A stretch of DNA of 64,000 bases from Streptomyces blattellae (GTDB taxonomy: Bacteria > Actinomycetota > Actinomycetes > Streptomycetales > Streptomycetaceae). Every line of letters starts with the position of its first letter. Within the stretch, counting starts at the first letter, position 1. The stretch is taken from contig NZ_WJBG01000197.1 of the NCBI RefSeq assembly GCF_009709555.1, positions 1 to 64,000 on the forward strand, in the 5' to 3' direction. Below, piece by piece: positions 26,893-35,801 of this stretch. Below the pieces are notes generated by a model. It saw only the letters and a list, made by a program, of their open reading frames with translations. It searched no databases and had not been told where the DNA came from. The position numbers and the translations under genes were made by a program.

Positions 26893-27423
26893 TTACTGAT
26901 ATGCCCCCGCCCGCTGCCGTCGTCGGCCCCGGAGCACGGCGTCCAAAGACAGGAAGGGCGTGCCCGCGAGGACGAGGGGCAGCCAGGCCATCAGGTAGGC
27001 GAGATCGTTGCCGTAGTAGTACGGCTCGGTGGCCCAGCTCACGGTCAGCCACAGGCTGAGGGAGATGAGCGCGCCGCCCAGCGCGGCGATGCGGGCGAGC
27101 AGGCCGATCAGTGTCCCGATACCGACGGCCAGCTCGCCGAAGGCGATGGCGTAACCGAAGCCGACGGGGTTCTTCAGCGCCTGGTCGACCAGCCACGGGA
27201 TCGCCGAGGAGTCACGGACCGTGCGCATCAGATCGCCGATGGACCCGGATCCCGAGTCCTTCATGAAGGCGCTGTCGGTGAGTTTGTCCAGGCCCGCATA
27301 GATGAAGGTGACGCCGAGGAAGACACGGAGCGGGAGCAGGGCGTAGCGGGTGGCGAGTTCCCGCCAGTCGCGGCCGCCGTCGAGATAGGGGGAGTGCGTG
27401 TCCGTGCGAATGCGGTGAGTCAT
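26893..27423 (-). CDS. DoxX-family membrane protein
   Basis: 176 aa from ATG 27423 (MTHRIRTDTHS..), with AGAGGCGG at acceptable spacing. Four hydrophobic helices, with LLPLRVFLGVTFIYAGLDKL at the start and a central GFGYAIAFGELAVGIGTLIG, the hallmarks of DoxX. These small proteins are linked to thiol/redox and oxidative-stress complexes, though the biochemical role is poorly defined. The gene is convergent with the PspC-associated small protein, 4 bp between stops. Confidence 0.85.
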   Translation of the reverse strand: MTHRIRTDTHSPYLDGGRDWRELATRYALLPLRVFLGVTFIYAGLDKLTDSAFMKDSGSGSIGDLMRTVRDSSAIPWLVDQALKNPVGFGYAIAFGELAVGIGTLIGLLARIAALGGALISLSLWLTVSWATEPYYYGNDLAYLMAWLPLVLAGTPFLSLDAVLRGRRRQRAGAYQ

Positions 27424-27541
27424 CGTTCGTAGCCGCCTCTCGCCCGCTGTGACGTGACCCCTCAAAAGACGATACGCACGAAGAGGCAGCGCCGCTCAAC
27501 CTCGTCGAGGCCAGTTTTTTCGGCTTGGTCCAGATTCCGTG

Positions 27542-28837
27542 TCAGTCCGTCACATCGATCGCGTACCGGTTCGTCTCGACTCCCGCAGCCGTCACGACCT
27601 GCACGTCCGCCCGCCCCGGCTCCACATCCGCCGGCACCGGCACCGTCAGCACCGCGTCGGTGGGGTTGCTGAACCCGCCGGTCACCGGCACCAGCGGCAC
27701 ATGGACATGGACCGCGCCGATGCGGACGACCATCCGCGACAACCGGTCGGCACGCTGCGCCCCCGGCGGCACGAATCCGGCGCCCCGGATCTCGATGTCG
27801 TCGCCGGTGCGGATGGGCGCGTCCAGATCGCCGGCCTCCCGGGACCGCACGACCGACAGAATCACCGGCCGTCCCCCTTCCGCATACTTCCCGGCCACGT
27901 ACGTCGCCGCCGAGACCAGCACCACCACCGCCAGCCCCCATGGCAGATCGGGCAGCTGATCCGGCCGCCGCGCCAGCCGTACCGCCGCGAACAGCAACGC
28001 GACCCCGCTGATCACGACGTACTGAAGGTCGGCGAACGATCCACGCCCCGAGTCGTCCGTCAGCAGATCGGCAGCCCGCGGCCGGTCCGCCCGCACCTTC
28101 TGCAGCCGCTGCCCCAGCACCCGCATCCCGACAACCCGCCGTACCAGCACCGCGATCCCGCACACCACGGCGAGCACGGTCACGACCCCCGCACCCCGGG
28201 CGAGTTCGAGCCCGGCGATCAGCGCGTCACGCTCCCCGTGCCCGGAGGCCGCCGCCAGACGGCCGGCCAGCACCAGTACGGCGTACGCCACGAACAGCAC
28301 CCAGGCCCCGGCCACCGCACGCGACGTGGACAGCCGGTTGTCCTCACCGATGACCGGCGCGAGCGCACCGCCGCGCGCCCGGTGGAACCAGGAGGCCGCC
28401 GTCAGCGCACCGGCCACGACCAGCGCGGCGAGCAACCCGGCGGTCCGTGCGTTCGTCCAGCCCGCACCGATCGCGGTGAGCGCCTGGACGAGCAACACCA
28501 GCACGGCCAGCGCCCACACCGCACGGGCCGTACGCCACCACAGCCGGGTGAGCCAGGCCTCGCCCTCGGCGCGGCCGCGTTCGGCGACGAGTTCGGCGGA
28601 CTGGGCCAGCTCCTCGGAGACCCACTGGCGGGAGGCTGAGGCGGAGTGGGCGACGGCGGCGGGCAGCCCGTGTCCGGCTGCGAACTCGTCCCGTTTCAGC
28701 AGGAATGCGGCGACCGCCCGCCGATGCCCCGCGCGGGCCCCGTGCGGACAGTCCCCGCAGGTGCAGCCACCCCGGTGCGCTCCCTCCGGCCCAGCCGAGT
28801 CGGCGCCCCCACCCTGCCTCGCCTCCTGCACCGCCAC
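27542..28837 (-). CDS. Multi-helix membrane protein with a C-terminal IPT/TIG-like domain
   Basis: 431 aa. The N-terminus has a Cys pair (GGCTCGDCPHG) that could bind metal, then a charged helical segment and six to seven membrane helices between about 100 and 300. The last 110 residues form a beta-rich domain (IEIRGAGFVPPGAQRADR..., ..NPTDAVLTVPVPADVEPGRADVQV) that fits an Ig-like IPT/TIG fold. No known function. A longer start is unlikely because a Pro-rich repeat follows upstream. Confidence 0.65.
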   Translation of the reverse strand: MAVQEARQGGGADSAGPEGAHRGGCTCGDCPHGARAGHRRAVAAFLLKRDEFAAGHGLPAAVAHSASASRQWVSEELAQSAELVAERGRAEGEAWLTRLWWRTARAVWALAVLVLLVQALTAIGAGWTNARTAGLLAALVVAGALTAASWFHRARGGALAPVIGEDNRLSTSRAVAGAWVLFVAYAVLVLAGRLAAASGHGERDALIAGLELARGAGVVTVLAVVCGIAVLVRRVVGMRVLGQRLQKVRADRPRAADLLTDDSGRGSFADLQYVVISGVALLFAAVRLARRPDQLPDLPWGLAVVVLVSAATYVAGKYAEGGRPVILSVVRSREAGDLDAPIRTGDDIEIRGAGFVPPGAQRADRLSRMVVRIGAVHVHVPLVPVTGGFSNPTDAVLTVPVPADVEPGRADVQVVTAAGVETNRYAIDVTD

Positions 28838-28858
28838 GCATCCTCCTCAGATCCGTAC

Positions 28859-28950
28859 GAACTCACGACCCACGACCCGACCCACGACCCACGACCCGCG
28901 ACCCGCGACCCGCGAACCACGACCCGCGAACCACGACCCATGGCCCACGT
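28859..28950. repeat. CGACCCA/CGACCCG short tandem repeat
   Basis: About a dozen copies of a 7-8 bp unit (ACGACCC or GCGACCC, some CGAACCACGACCC). It sits in the 310-bp gap between the IPT-domain membrane protein and the DUF4429 gene. Otherwise that gap shows no gene. Confidence 0.8.
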
Positions 28951-29148
28951 CTCACGTGCCGCGCCGGGCCCCACCCGTGCACGCCACAACCGCACACGCA
29001 TTCGGCGAACGAGGCCCTGTCCTGGCCCGCAACTCCCCTGCGACGACAGCGAATTGTGCCCTACCTCACCCACCCCGTATCCGGCAGGTCAGGTCACCAC
29101 GGGTGACCGGGCGGCCCGCCGTGTTGACCCTGCTGCGAGAATTTCCCT

Positions 29149-30033
29149 ATGGCCGAGATCATCCAGCGCGACGGGACCTGGGCCTTCGACGGCACCACGG
29201 TCAGAATCACGCCGGGCCTGCACCGCTCCGTGTCGCTGTTCCGGCAGACGTACGGAGAGATCGTCGTGCCGCTGGAGGCTGTCGCCGGCATCGTCTTCGA
29301 GCCCGAACGCAAGCGCGGCCGGCTCCGGATGCGGCTGCGAGAGGGCGCCGATCCCCTCCTCCAGGCGACGGGCGGCCGGCTGCCCGACGCGGCGGACCCG
29401 TACCGGCTGGTCGTGGACATCGACCGCTCCGGAGTCGCCGAGTACGTGGCCGATGAGATCCGCCGCGCGCTGCTCCTGGACCAGGTCCCAGGGGGCCCGA
29501 CCAAGACCTATCTGCTGCCCGGCCCGCCGGTCCCGGTCTCGGTCCGTTCCTCCGACGGCACGGTCTCCTTCGACGGCACGCAGGTGCGGATCGACTGGTC
29601 CGACACCTCCGACCGCGTCAAACGGGCGACGGGCCCGCGGATCATCCACATCGGCGACCTCGTGCAGGTCGAGTGGCTGCCGAACTCCGGTTACGAGGAC
29701 GGATTCCTGCGCTTCGTGACCCGCGAGGCGGCGTTCTCCAAACTGCCGCCGGAGAAGGACCCGTACGCCCTGGACCTGTGGGGCAGCGCCCGCCGCGACC
29801 TGCTCACGGCCCTGGTCGCCACCGCGGTCACCGCGAGGCTGCCGCACCCGTCGGCCCGCACGGGGAGCGACTACGCCGACCGCCGCCAGCTCACGGCCGC
29901 CGTGCCGCCGCAGGCCGACCACCATGACGTACTCCTGCAACGGCTGCGGGAACTGGGCGAACTGCACCGCGACGGCGTCCTCACGGACGAGGAGTTCGCG
30001 ATGACCAAGGCGGCGGTGCTACGAGGCTTTTGA
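29149..30033 (+). CDS. DUF4429 protein with a C-terminal SHOCT motif
   Basis: 294 aa. Two tandem DUF4429 units: one opens MAEIIQRDGTWAFDGTTVRI, the second restarts near 128 with DGTVSFDGTQVRIDW. Each is a PH-like beta domain (GEIVVPLEAVAGIVFEP and the matching VQVEWLP). The last 30 residues (LLQRLRELGELHRDGVLTDEEFAMTKAAVL) are a SHOCT short oligomerisation helix pair. No catalytic residues; probably a cytoplasmic or membrane-associated adaptor. No ribosome binding site is seen, so leaderless translation is possible. Confidence 0.88.
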   Translation: MAEIIQRDGTWAFDGTTVRITPGLHRSVSLFRQTYGEIVVPLEAVAGIVFEPERKRGRLRMRLREGADPLLQATGGRLPDAADPYRLVVDIDRSGVAEYVADEIRRALLLDQVPGGPTKTYLLPGPPVPVSVRSSDGTVSFDGTQVRIDWSDTSDRVKRATGPRIIHIGDLVQVEWLPNSGYEDGFLRFVTREAAFSKLPPEKDPYALDLWGSARRDLLTALVATAVTARLPHPSARTGSDYADRRQLTAAVPPQADHHDVLLQRLRELGELHRDGVLTDEEFAMTKAAVLRGF

Positions 30034-30067
30034 GCCGCCTCCCACTACGCCGCCCCCTCCACACTCC

Positions 30068-30862
30068 CTACGACAGCAGGTCCGGCTCACTGCGACTGAC
30101 GTCCTGCCACAGCGGCTGGTAGTTGATCCACGCCACCAGATCCCCGCCCAGCTGCTCCCGCGTGGCGACCGCGGCCTTGTGGTCGATGAGGATCGGACGC
30201 CCGGCCGCCCTCGCCGTCAGCTGCACCTGGCAGGACCGTTCCATGGACAGGAACCACCAGGCCGCCGCGTCGACCGAGTCCCCCACCGTCAGCAGCCCGT
30301 GATTGCGCAGGACCAGTGCCTTGCGCGAGGCGAGCGCGCCGGCGATCCGGCGGCCCTGCTCCGCGTCCACGGCGACCCCGGTGTAGGCGTCGTAGACGGC
30401 GTGGTCCTCGTAGAAGGCGCAGCTCTCCTGTGTGATCGGGTCCAGCAGATCACCGAGGGCCGACAGCGCCCGCCCGTACACCGAGTGGCAGTGGGCGACC
30501 GCGACGACATCGGGCCGGGCCGCGTGTACCTGGGAGTGCACGGTGAACGCGGCCTGGTTGATGTGATAGCGGCCCTGGATCACCTGCCCGTCGGCGTTGG
30601 CAAGCACCAGGTCGCTCACGGTGACGTGCTTGAACGGCATCCCGAACGGATTGACCCAGAAGCAGTTGCTGTATTCCGGATCGCGCGCGGTGATGTGCCC
30701 CGAGACGCCGTCTTCGAAGCCGAGCCGCCCGAAGATCCGCAGCGCGCCCGCGAGCCGCTCCTTGCGATGCCGGCGCTCGTCGTCGACCGAATCGTGCATC
30801 GGCGGCATGGCGAACTGCAGCCGGTCGGTGGGCAGCGGCGTGGGCGGTGTGGGCCCGTGCAT
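30068..30862 (-). CDS. Class II aldolase/adducin family protein
   Basis: 264 aa from ATG 30862 (MHGPTPP..), which follows AGGAGGA; GTG 30877 is too early. Zinc-binding histidines typical of the fold are visible: HCHS (VVAVAHCHSVYG) and HGLLTVG (VLRNHGLL), with the upstream GHITARDPE segment. Members include fuculose-phosphate aldolase and other sugar-phosphate aldolases, but many Streptomyces copies of this length are uncharacterised. The neighbour genes give no pathway clue. Confidence 0.85.
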   Translation of the reverse strand: MHGPTPPTPLPTDRLQFAMPPMHDSVDDERRHRKERLAGALRIFGRLGFEDGVSGHITARDPEYSNCFWVNPFGMPFKHVTVSDLVLANADGQVIQGRYHINQAAFTVHSQVHAARPDVVAVAHCHSVYGRALSALGDLLDPITQESCAFYEDHAVYDAYTGVAVDAEQGRRIAGALASRKALVLRNHGLLTVGDSVDAAAWWFLSMERSCQVQLTARAAGRPILIDHKAAVATREQLGGDLVAWINYQPLWQDVSRSEPDLLS

Positions 30863-31016
30863 AGGTTCCTCCTGCACTGGGTTCCTTTACGGGGCGGAAG
30901 TTACCGTCGGTCAGCGCAGGAGAACAGAGATGTTGTGTAAAGAAGGAGCGTGCAAGCGAAATCGGACAGAAGGTGTCGGGTTTCGACAGCACACTCGGCG
31001 TATGACAGGAAGCCGT

Positions 31017-31490
31017 ATGACAACGAACTGGGCAGCCTTCACCACCACCGAACCCGGCCTCGCCAGACGCGTCGAGGAACGCTTCGCCGCCTTCACCCAC
31101 CACGTCCTCGCCACCCTCCGCGCGGACGGCTCCCCCCGCACCAGCGGCCTGGAGGCCCGCTTCCTGAACGGCGAGCTCTGGCTCGGCATGATGCCGGACT
31201 CCCTGAAGGCCCTCGACCTGCGCCGCGACCCGCGTTTCGCGCTCCAGGCGAACCCGGGCGAAGGTCAGTCCATGGGCGGCGGCGATGTGCGCATCAGCGG
31301 ACGGGCGATCGAGGTCACCGACCCGGAGACCAAGGCCGGATACGGCGAAGAGGTGGAACCGCCGGAGCCGTTCCACCTCTTCCGCACCGAGCTGACGGAG
31401 GTCGTACGGACCTACGTCGAGGACGACAAGTACCTCGTCGTCCAGGTCTGGAAGCCCGGCGAGCCGGTGCGCGTCATCAAGCGCACCTGA
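31017..31490 (+). CDS. Pyridoxamine 5'-phosphate oxidase-like / F420-type flavin-binding protein
   Basis: 157 aa from ATG 31017, preceded by AGGAAG; ATG 31002 is possible. The split-barrel PPOX fold is recognised from FAAFTHHVLATLRADGSPRTSGLEARFLNGELWLG and the following DPRFALQANPG. Such proteins bind FMN or F420 and reduce or sense small molecules; the true substrate is unknown. Its stop codon lies inside the first copy of a 43-bp tandem repeat. Confidence 0.8.
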   Translation: MTTNWAAFTTTEPGLARRVEERFAAFTHHVLATLRADGSPRTSGLEARFLNGELWLGMMPDSLKALDLRRDPRFALQANPGEGQSMGGGDVRISGRAIEVTDPETKAGYGEEVEPPEPFHLFRTELTEVVRTYVEDDKYLVVQVWKPGEPVRVIKRT

Positions 31491-31615
31491 CCCCCTGAGA
31501 CAAGCGCAACTGCCCCCTGCACAACGCGCCTGACTCCCTGGGACAAGCGCAACTGCCCCCTGCACAACGCGCCTGACCCCCTGGGACAAGCGCAACTGCC
31601 CCCTGCACAGCGCAC
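31487..31615. repeat. 43-bp tandem repeat, three copies, over a gene 3' end
   Basis: Units begin CTGACYCCCTGRGACAAGCG at 31487, 31530 and 31573 and differ at only a few positions. The first copy includes the stop codon of the PPOX-like gene. The array fills the convergent gap before guaA and contains no obvious hairpin. Confidence 0.95.
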
Positions 31616-31638
31616 CTGCCCCTGAAGACCCCGGCGGG

Positions 31639-33219
31639 TCACTCCCACTCGATCGTCCCCGGCGGCTTCGACGTCACATCGAGCACCACCCGGTTGACGT
31701 CCGCGACCTCGTTCGTGATCCGCGTCGAGATCTTCGCGAGCACGTCGTACGGCAGTCGCGACCAGTCGGCCGTCATCGCGTCCTCGCTGGACACCGGACG
31801 CAGCACGATCGGGTGGCCGTAGGTCCGCCCGTCACCCTGCACACCCACGCTGCGGACGTCCGCGAGCAGGACGACCGGGCACTGCCAGATGTCGCGGTCG
31901 AGGCCGGCCGCGGTCAGCTCCTCGCGGGCGATGGCGTCGGCCTCGCGCAGCAGGTCGAGCCGGTCCCTCGTCACCTCGCCGACGATCCGGATACCCAGCC
32001 CCGGACCGGGGAACGGCTGACGCTGGACGATCTCGTCCGGCAGGCCCAGCTCCTGGCCGACCATCCGGACCTCGTCCTTGAACAGCTTGCGCAGCGGCTC
32101 GATCAGCCGGAACTCAAGGTCCTCCGGCAGCCCGCCCACGTTGTGGTGGGACTTGATGTTGGCGGTGCCGGTGCCGCCACCGGACTCGACCACGTCGGGG
32201 TACAGGGTGCCCTGGACGAGGAACTCCACCGCCGGACCCTCGTCCGCGATGATCTCGGCCTGGGCCTGCTCGAAGACCCGGATGAACTCGCGGCCGATGA
32301 TCTTCCGCTTCTCCTCCGGGTCGCTCACCCCGGCGAGCGCCTTCAGGAACCGCTCCTGAGCGTCCACGACCTTCAGCTGTACGCCGGTCGCGGCCACGAA
32401 GTCCTTCTCGACCTGCTCGGTCTCGCCCTTGCGCATCAGGCCGTGGTCGACGTACACGCAGGTCAGCTGGGAGCCGATGGCCTTCTGGACCAGGGCGGCG
32501 GCGACGGCGGAGTCCACACCGCCGGACAGCCCGCAGATGGCACGCTTGTCGCCGACCTGCTCACGGATCGCGGCGACCTGCTCCTCGATCACATTGCCGG
32601 TGGTCCAGGTCGGGGTCAGCCCGGCGCCCCGGTACAGGAAGTGTTCCAGCACCTGCTGCCCGTGCGTGGAGTGCATGACCTCCGGGTGGTACTGGACGCC
32701 GTACAGCTTCTTCTCGTCGTTCTCGAAGGCGGCGACCGGGACGACGTCCGTGGAGGCCGTCACGCTGAAGCCCTCGGGGGCGGCGGAGCAGGCGTCGCCG
32801 TGCGACATCCAGACGGGCTGCTCGGCGGGGGTGCCCTCGAAGAGGGTGGAGCCGGACTTGCTGACGTGCAGGTCCGTACGGCCGTACTCGCGCGCTCCGG
32901 TGTTGTCGACCGTGCCGCCGAGCGAGGTCGCCATCAGCTGGAAGCCGTAGCACATGCCGAAGACGGGGACCCCGGCCTCGAAGAGGGAGCGGTCGACGGT
33001 CGGGGCGCCCTCCTGGTAGACCGACGACGGGCCGCCGGAGAGGATGATCGCCGCCGGGTTCTTGGCAAGCATCTCCGCCACCGGCATGGTGCTCGGCACG
33101 ATCTCGCTGTAGACCCGGGCCTCGCGGACGCGACGGGCGATGAGCTGGGCGTACTGCGCGCCGAAGTCGACGACCAGGACGGTGTCGGGGGCGGCGGCAG
33201 CAGGGGTCGCTGATGACAC
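31639..33219 (-). CDS. guaA: GMP synthase (glutamine-hydrolysing)
   Basis: 526 aa from GTG 33219, preceded by GGAAGG. It converts XMP, ATP and glutamine to GMP. The class I glutamine amidotransferase domain comes first (nucleophile Cys in GMCYGFQ, catalytic HPE in YHPEV), followed by the ATP-pyrophosphatase domain (P-loop LSGGVDS) and the dimerisation domain ending ..[10 protein letters not shown]. Full length for the family. guaB and guaB3 are 22 kb away, so the pathway is not one operon here. The downstream gap is a tandem repeat array rather than a clear terminator. Confidence 0.98.
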   Translation of the reverse strand: MSSATPAAAAPDTVLVVDFGAQYAQLIARRVREARVYSEIVPSTMPVAEMLAKNPAAIILSGGPSSVYQEGAPTVDRSLFEAGVPVFGMCYGFQLMATSLGGTVDNTGAREYGRTDLHVSKSGSTLFEGTPAEQPVWMSHGDACSAAPEGFSVTASTDVVPVAAFENDEKKLYGVQYHPEVMHSTHGQQVLEHFLYRGAGLTPTWTTGNVIEEQVAAIREQVGDKRAICGLSGGVDSAVAAALVQKAIGSQLTCVYVDHGLMRKGETEQVEKDFVAATGVQLKVVDAQERFLKALAGVSDPEEKRKIIGREFIRVFEQAQAEIIADEGPAVEFLVQGTLYPDVVESGGGTGTANIKSHHNVGGLPEDLEFRLIEPLRKLFKDEVRMVGQELGLPDEIVQRQPFPGPGLGIRIVGEVTRDRLDLLREADAIAREELTAAGLDRDIWQCPVVLLADVRSVGVQGDGRTYGHPIVLRPVSSEDAMTADWSRLPYDVLAKISTRITNEVADVNRVVLDVTSKPPGTIEWE

Positions 33220-33308
33220 GGGTTGCCTTCCGGCGGCTTGACAGGGGCTGTGCCACCGATTCTAACGGGGTGGACGTGCGCCCCTCCCGTCTCAGGATGC
33301 GAACCAGG

Positions 33309-33337
33309 TTGGCCGTCACCGACGGCCACGCCATACT
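33309..33337 (+). promoter_or_regulatory. Leaderless promoter of the chorismate mutase leader
   Basis: TTGGCC (33309-33314), 17 bp, CATACT (33332-33337). The first base of the leader-peptide ATG (33344) is 7 nt past the -10, so the transcript would begin at the start codon. The leader has no ribosome binding site, which agrees with leaderless translation. Confidence 0.55.
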
Positions 33338-33343
33338 GACCCC

Positions 33344-33418
33344 ATGCTCACGCACATGACGACCTTCGTCTTTACCTATGGCACCCGGCCCGCCGGCTGC
33401 CATGGTCGTGCCGCTTGA
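33344..33418 (+). CDS. Putative Phe/Tyr leader peptide of the chorismate mutase gene
   Basis: 24 codons. After MLTHMTT it reads F-V-F-T-Y, coded TTC GTC TTT ACC TAT. TTT and TAT are rare codons in Streptomyces and encode the two end products of the chorismate mutase branch. The peptide ends (33418) 21 nt before a 15-bp perfect hairpin and 118 nt before the chorismate mutase start. This is the layout of a transcription-attenuation leader, like trpL. Not in any family I recognise; the call is an inference. Confidence 0.5.
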   Translation: MLTHMTTFVFTYGTRPAGCHGRAA

Positions 33419-33438
33419 GCTACTGACAAGCGACTTCC

Positions 33439-33473
33439 CAGGCGCCCCGGGCCGACAAGGCCCGGGGCGCCTG
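33439..33473 (+). terminator. Strong hairpin between leader peptide and chorismate mutase (possible attenuator)
   Basis: A perfect 15-bp stem (33439-33453 with 33459-33473) closes a GACAA loop. It is followed by only a short T run (GTTTC). The segment CGGCCCG inside the leader ORF (33386-33392) can pair with CGGGCCG of the left arm (33448-33454), giving an alternative structure. Confidence 0.75.
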
Positions 33474-33535
33474 ACGTTTCCGGGTCGTGCCGATCCGGGG
33501 CATCCCCACTCAACCCCCACTCAAGGAGCCCCGAG

Positions 33536-33823
33536 ATGACCTCCACCGCAGCGGAGAAGACCGGCGCGCACACCCCCGAGGCCGCCGAGACGATCACCGG
33601 CGCCCGTGCGCGTATCGACGCGCTCGACGACCGGATCATCGGCCTGATCCAGGAACGGATGGCGGTGTCCGCCGTCGCCCAGGAGGCCCGGATCGCCTCC
33701 GGCGGCCGGCGCGTGAACCTCTCCCGCGAGATGGAGGTCCTCGCCCACTACCGGGAGGCGCTGGGAAAGCCGGGCACCACGCTGGCGATGACCCTGTTGG
33801 AGCTGTGCCGCGGCAAGATCTGA
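33536..33823 (+). CDS. Chorismate mutase (AroQ class)
   Basis: 95 aa, ATG preceded by AAGGAG. AroQ-type all-helical fold: the first helix has ARARIDALDDRIIGLIQERM, with the substrate-binding Arg and Lys-equivalent positions, then REMEVLAHYREAL and a final helix ..LLELCRGKI. It converts chorismate to prephenate, the first step toward Phe and Tyr. Short stand-alone form, cytoplasmic. The 117-bp leader holds a putative leader peptide and hairpin, suggesting control by Phe/Tyr supply. Confidence 0.92.
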   Translation: MTSTAAEKTGAHTPEAAETITGARARIDALDDRIIGLIQERMAVSAVAQEARIASGGRRVNLSREMEVLAHYREALGKPGTTLAMTLLELCRGKI

Positions 33824-34642
33824 ATCCGCGTTCCCGGCACAGACGTGCGCATTCCTCTCACCCGTACGGCGCGTGACCGGCGCGCGAAAGGGTTCGTTGG
33901 TCCCGGTGTCCGTGCCAGCCAGGGGCGGGCCCGAAGAACCACGCGTGGCTCACTGGAGCGATGAGGCGCACGGATCGTGCCGTGCGTCGTGGGACCTCGC
34001 TCCAGGCAGGTGAACCGGACGGCAGGGGACAGCAGCCCGGTCACCCAAGTGAACGGCCGGCTCCGGGGACGCCCGGGGCCGGCCGGCGGGAAAACCCCAG
34101 GGGCGCCCCGGACGGGGCCAGGGAAACGTACAAGGATGGGTCAAAAGGTTGCGGAGGTCCCGCCCATCCAGCACGATGCGTAGCAAGCCCCAAAGTTCCG
34201 CCGTAAACAACTGCATTTCTTCGTGCTGGCTCACTGCCAAAGGTCGAGACCACCCGTGCGCCCCCTTGCGCGCCGGGTCGCCGACCCCGCATACCAGACA
34301 AGCGGCGCAACCCCCCGGCGCCGCTCCCCAAGCACCGGCGCTGCCCTGACGTCGGTGCTGACCAAAGAAGGGCCCCGCGGCTCACACCCGCGGGGCCCTT
34401 CTGCGTGGTGCAGCAGGGCCCTTCCGCATGGTGCATCCGCCCTCCCAGCCGTCCGGCCCATCCGCCCGTCTCACCTGTGTGACCCAGGCCACATAAGAAT
34501 TCTGTGAAATGGAGGACAACCTTTCACAGGGCTCGTGGATCAAACCAGCCGTACCAAGGGCCACACGTGTGCCGTACAGCGCGAGGCCCTTCGCCCACCG
34601 CACACTGCCACCAGCAGTGCGCCCGGATCACCCGAGGTCTGC
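33824..34642. other. 820-bp intergenic region with several hairpins
   Basis: No convincing gene on either strand; the open frames lack ribosome binding sites and have atypical codon use. It contains GATGGG...CCCATC around 34135-34167, a 9-bp inverted repeat CCAGCACGA/TCGTGCTGG (34168-34176 and 34221-34229) around a lower-GC loop, and a strong bidirectional terminator at 34366-34402. The spacing would suit a non-coding RNA of a few hundred nt. I cannot match it to a known RNA. Confidence 0.45.
34366..34402. terminator. Perfect 15-bp stem-loop terminator
   Basis: AGAAGGGCCCCGCGG (34366-34380), a 7-nt loop, and CCGCGGGGCCCTTCT (34388-34402). A-rich on the left and T-rich on the right, so it can work in both directions. 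The nearest gene upstream on the plus strand ends more than 540 bp earlier, which hints at an unannotated transcript. Confidence 0.85.
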
Positions 34643-35668
34643 ATGAAGCTTCGCCGTGCCATGGCGGCCGCGGCCGTGACGGCTGCGATAGCGCCGCTCG
34701 CACTGCTGTCCGCGCCCGCCGCGTTCGCGGAGGATTCGGCTTCTCCGTCTCCCTCCGAGTCCGTCAGCGAGACGCCCTCCGGGACGCCGAGCGACACGGC
34801 CACGGCGACACCGACCGACACCGCGCTGCCGACGGACACCGCGCCGACCAGCGGCGCCCCGACGTCCTCGGCGCCGAGCGGGAGCGCCACGCCCTCCGCC
34901 TCCGAGAGCGAGTCGGGCGAGCCCGAGCCCTCGGAGCCGGCCGAGCCGAGCGAGGACCCGTACGTCCCGTACTGCGAGGACCTCGACGAGGACTTCAGCG
35001 ACGCCAAGGTGTCCGCCGACATCAAGGGCCTGCCGGGCAAGATCGTCGCGGGTGACGGGTACCACGCCTTCAAGCTGATCGTCACCAACGAGTCCGGCAC
35101 GGACGTCGAGGACGTCGCCTTCTACGCCGAGATCGAGAACTACGAGCTCGACGAGTCGAAGTACCTGAGCCCGTACGTCGACCTGGAGTTCAAGAACCCC
35201 GAGTCCGGCTCCTGGGAGCGGATCGGGAACGCCGAGTGGGCCGGCGACTACTTCTTCGGCGTCGACACGCTGAAGTCGAAGGCCAGCCAGACGGTCGACC
35301 TGCGCGTCAGCATCGACGCCAAGGCCCCCGCCGGTGACGCCTACTCCTTCGGCTCCGGTGCCTACCTCGACAGCGTCGACGGCCAGGACTGCATCGCCGA
35401 GGGCTGGGCCCAGTACGACTTCGAGGTCCTGAAGGCCGGCTCCACGAACCCGGACCCGGGCACCGCCACGCCGAGCGACAACGGCGACAAGGACTCGGTG
35501 AAGAAGCCGCAGGGCAGCCTCGACGACCTGCCGACCGGCAACCTCGCCGACACCGGCGCCAGCTCCGCGCTGCCGGCCATCGGCCTGGTCAGCGGCGTCG
35601 CCATCGTCGCCGGCGCGGGCACGGTCTTCGCGATGCGCCGCCGGAAGGCCACGGGCGGCAACGCGTGA
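34643..35668 (+). CDS. LAXTG-anchored cell-surface protein
   Basis: 341 aa from ATG 34643 (GAGG upstream). Sec signal peptide (MKLRRAMAAAAVTAAIAPLALLSAPAAFAE), a Ser/Thr/Pro/Glu-rich spacer to about residue 110, then an acidic beta-rich domain of about 160 residues with two Cys (PYCEDL and QDCIAEG). A C-terminal sorting signal completes it: LADTG, a hydrophobic helix and MRRRK. LAXTG motifs are recognised by class E sortases in Streptomyces, which link the protein to peptidoglycan. Ligand unknown. A terminator at 35741-35770 follows. Confidence 0.85.
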   Translation: MKLRRAMAAAAVTAAIAPLALLSAPAAFAEDSASPSPSESVSETPSGTPSDTATATPTDTALPTDTAPTSGAPTSSAPSGSATPSASESESGEPEPSEPAEPSEDPYVPYCEDLDEDFSDAKVSADIKGLPGKIVAGDGYHAFKLIVTNESGTDVEDVAFYAEIENYELDESKYLSPYVDLEFKNPESGSWERIGNAEWAGDYFFGVDTLKSKASQTVDLRVSIDAKAPAGDAYSFGSGAYLDSVDGQDCIAEGWAQYDFEVLKAGSTNPDPGTATPSDNGDKDSVKKPQGSLDDLPTGNLADTGASSALPAIGLVSGVAIVAGAGTVFAMRRRKATGGNA

Positions 35669-35673
35669 TCGCG

Positions 35674-35722
35674 TAAGCAGAAGTATGCAGAGCAAGCAGA
35701 GGCAAGCAGAGGCAAGCAGAGC
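35674..35722. repeat. Short tandem repeat of AAGCAGAGGC after the surface-protein gene
   Basis: Three to four imperfect copies of a 10-bp AGGCAAGCAG unit lie between the stop codon at 35668 and the terminator. Confidence 0.75.
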
Positions 35723-35740
35723 TTGACGCAAGAACAGGAC

Positions 35741-35770
35741 GGACCTGCGCTCGGAGGGGGGCGCAGGTCC
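35741..35770 (+). terminator. Terminator of the LAXTG protein gene
   Basis: GGACCTGCGC (35741-35750) and GCGCAGGTCC (35761-35770) form a perfect 10-bp stem followed by TTCTTGTT. Confidence 0.85.
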
Positions 35771-35801
35771 TTCTTGTTGCCGACTTCTCATGTGCCGGCG
35801 G

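Noticed and set aside
31487-31615. CRISPR-like regular repeats
   Set aside because: The units are contiguous with no spacers and there are no cas genes, so this is a simple tandem repeat.
33950-34240. Minus-strand 96-codon ORF (TTG start)
   Set aside because: No ribosome binding site, poor third-position GC and a reading frame across hairpins. More likely non-coding.
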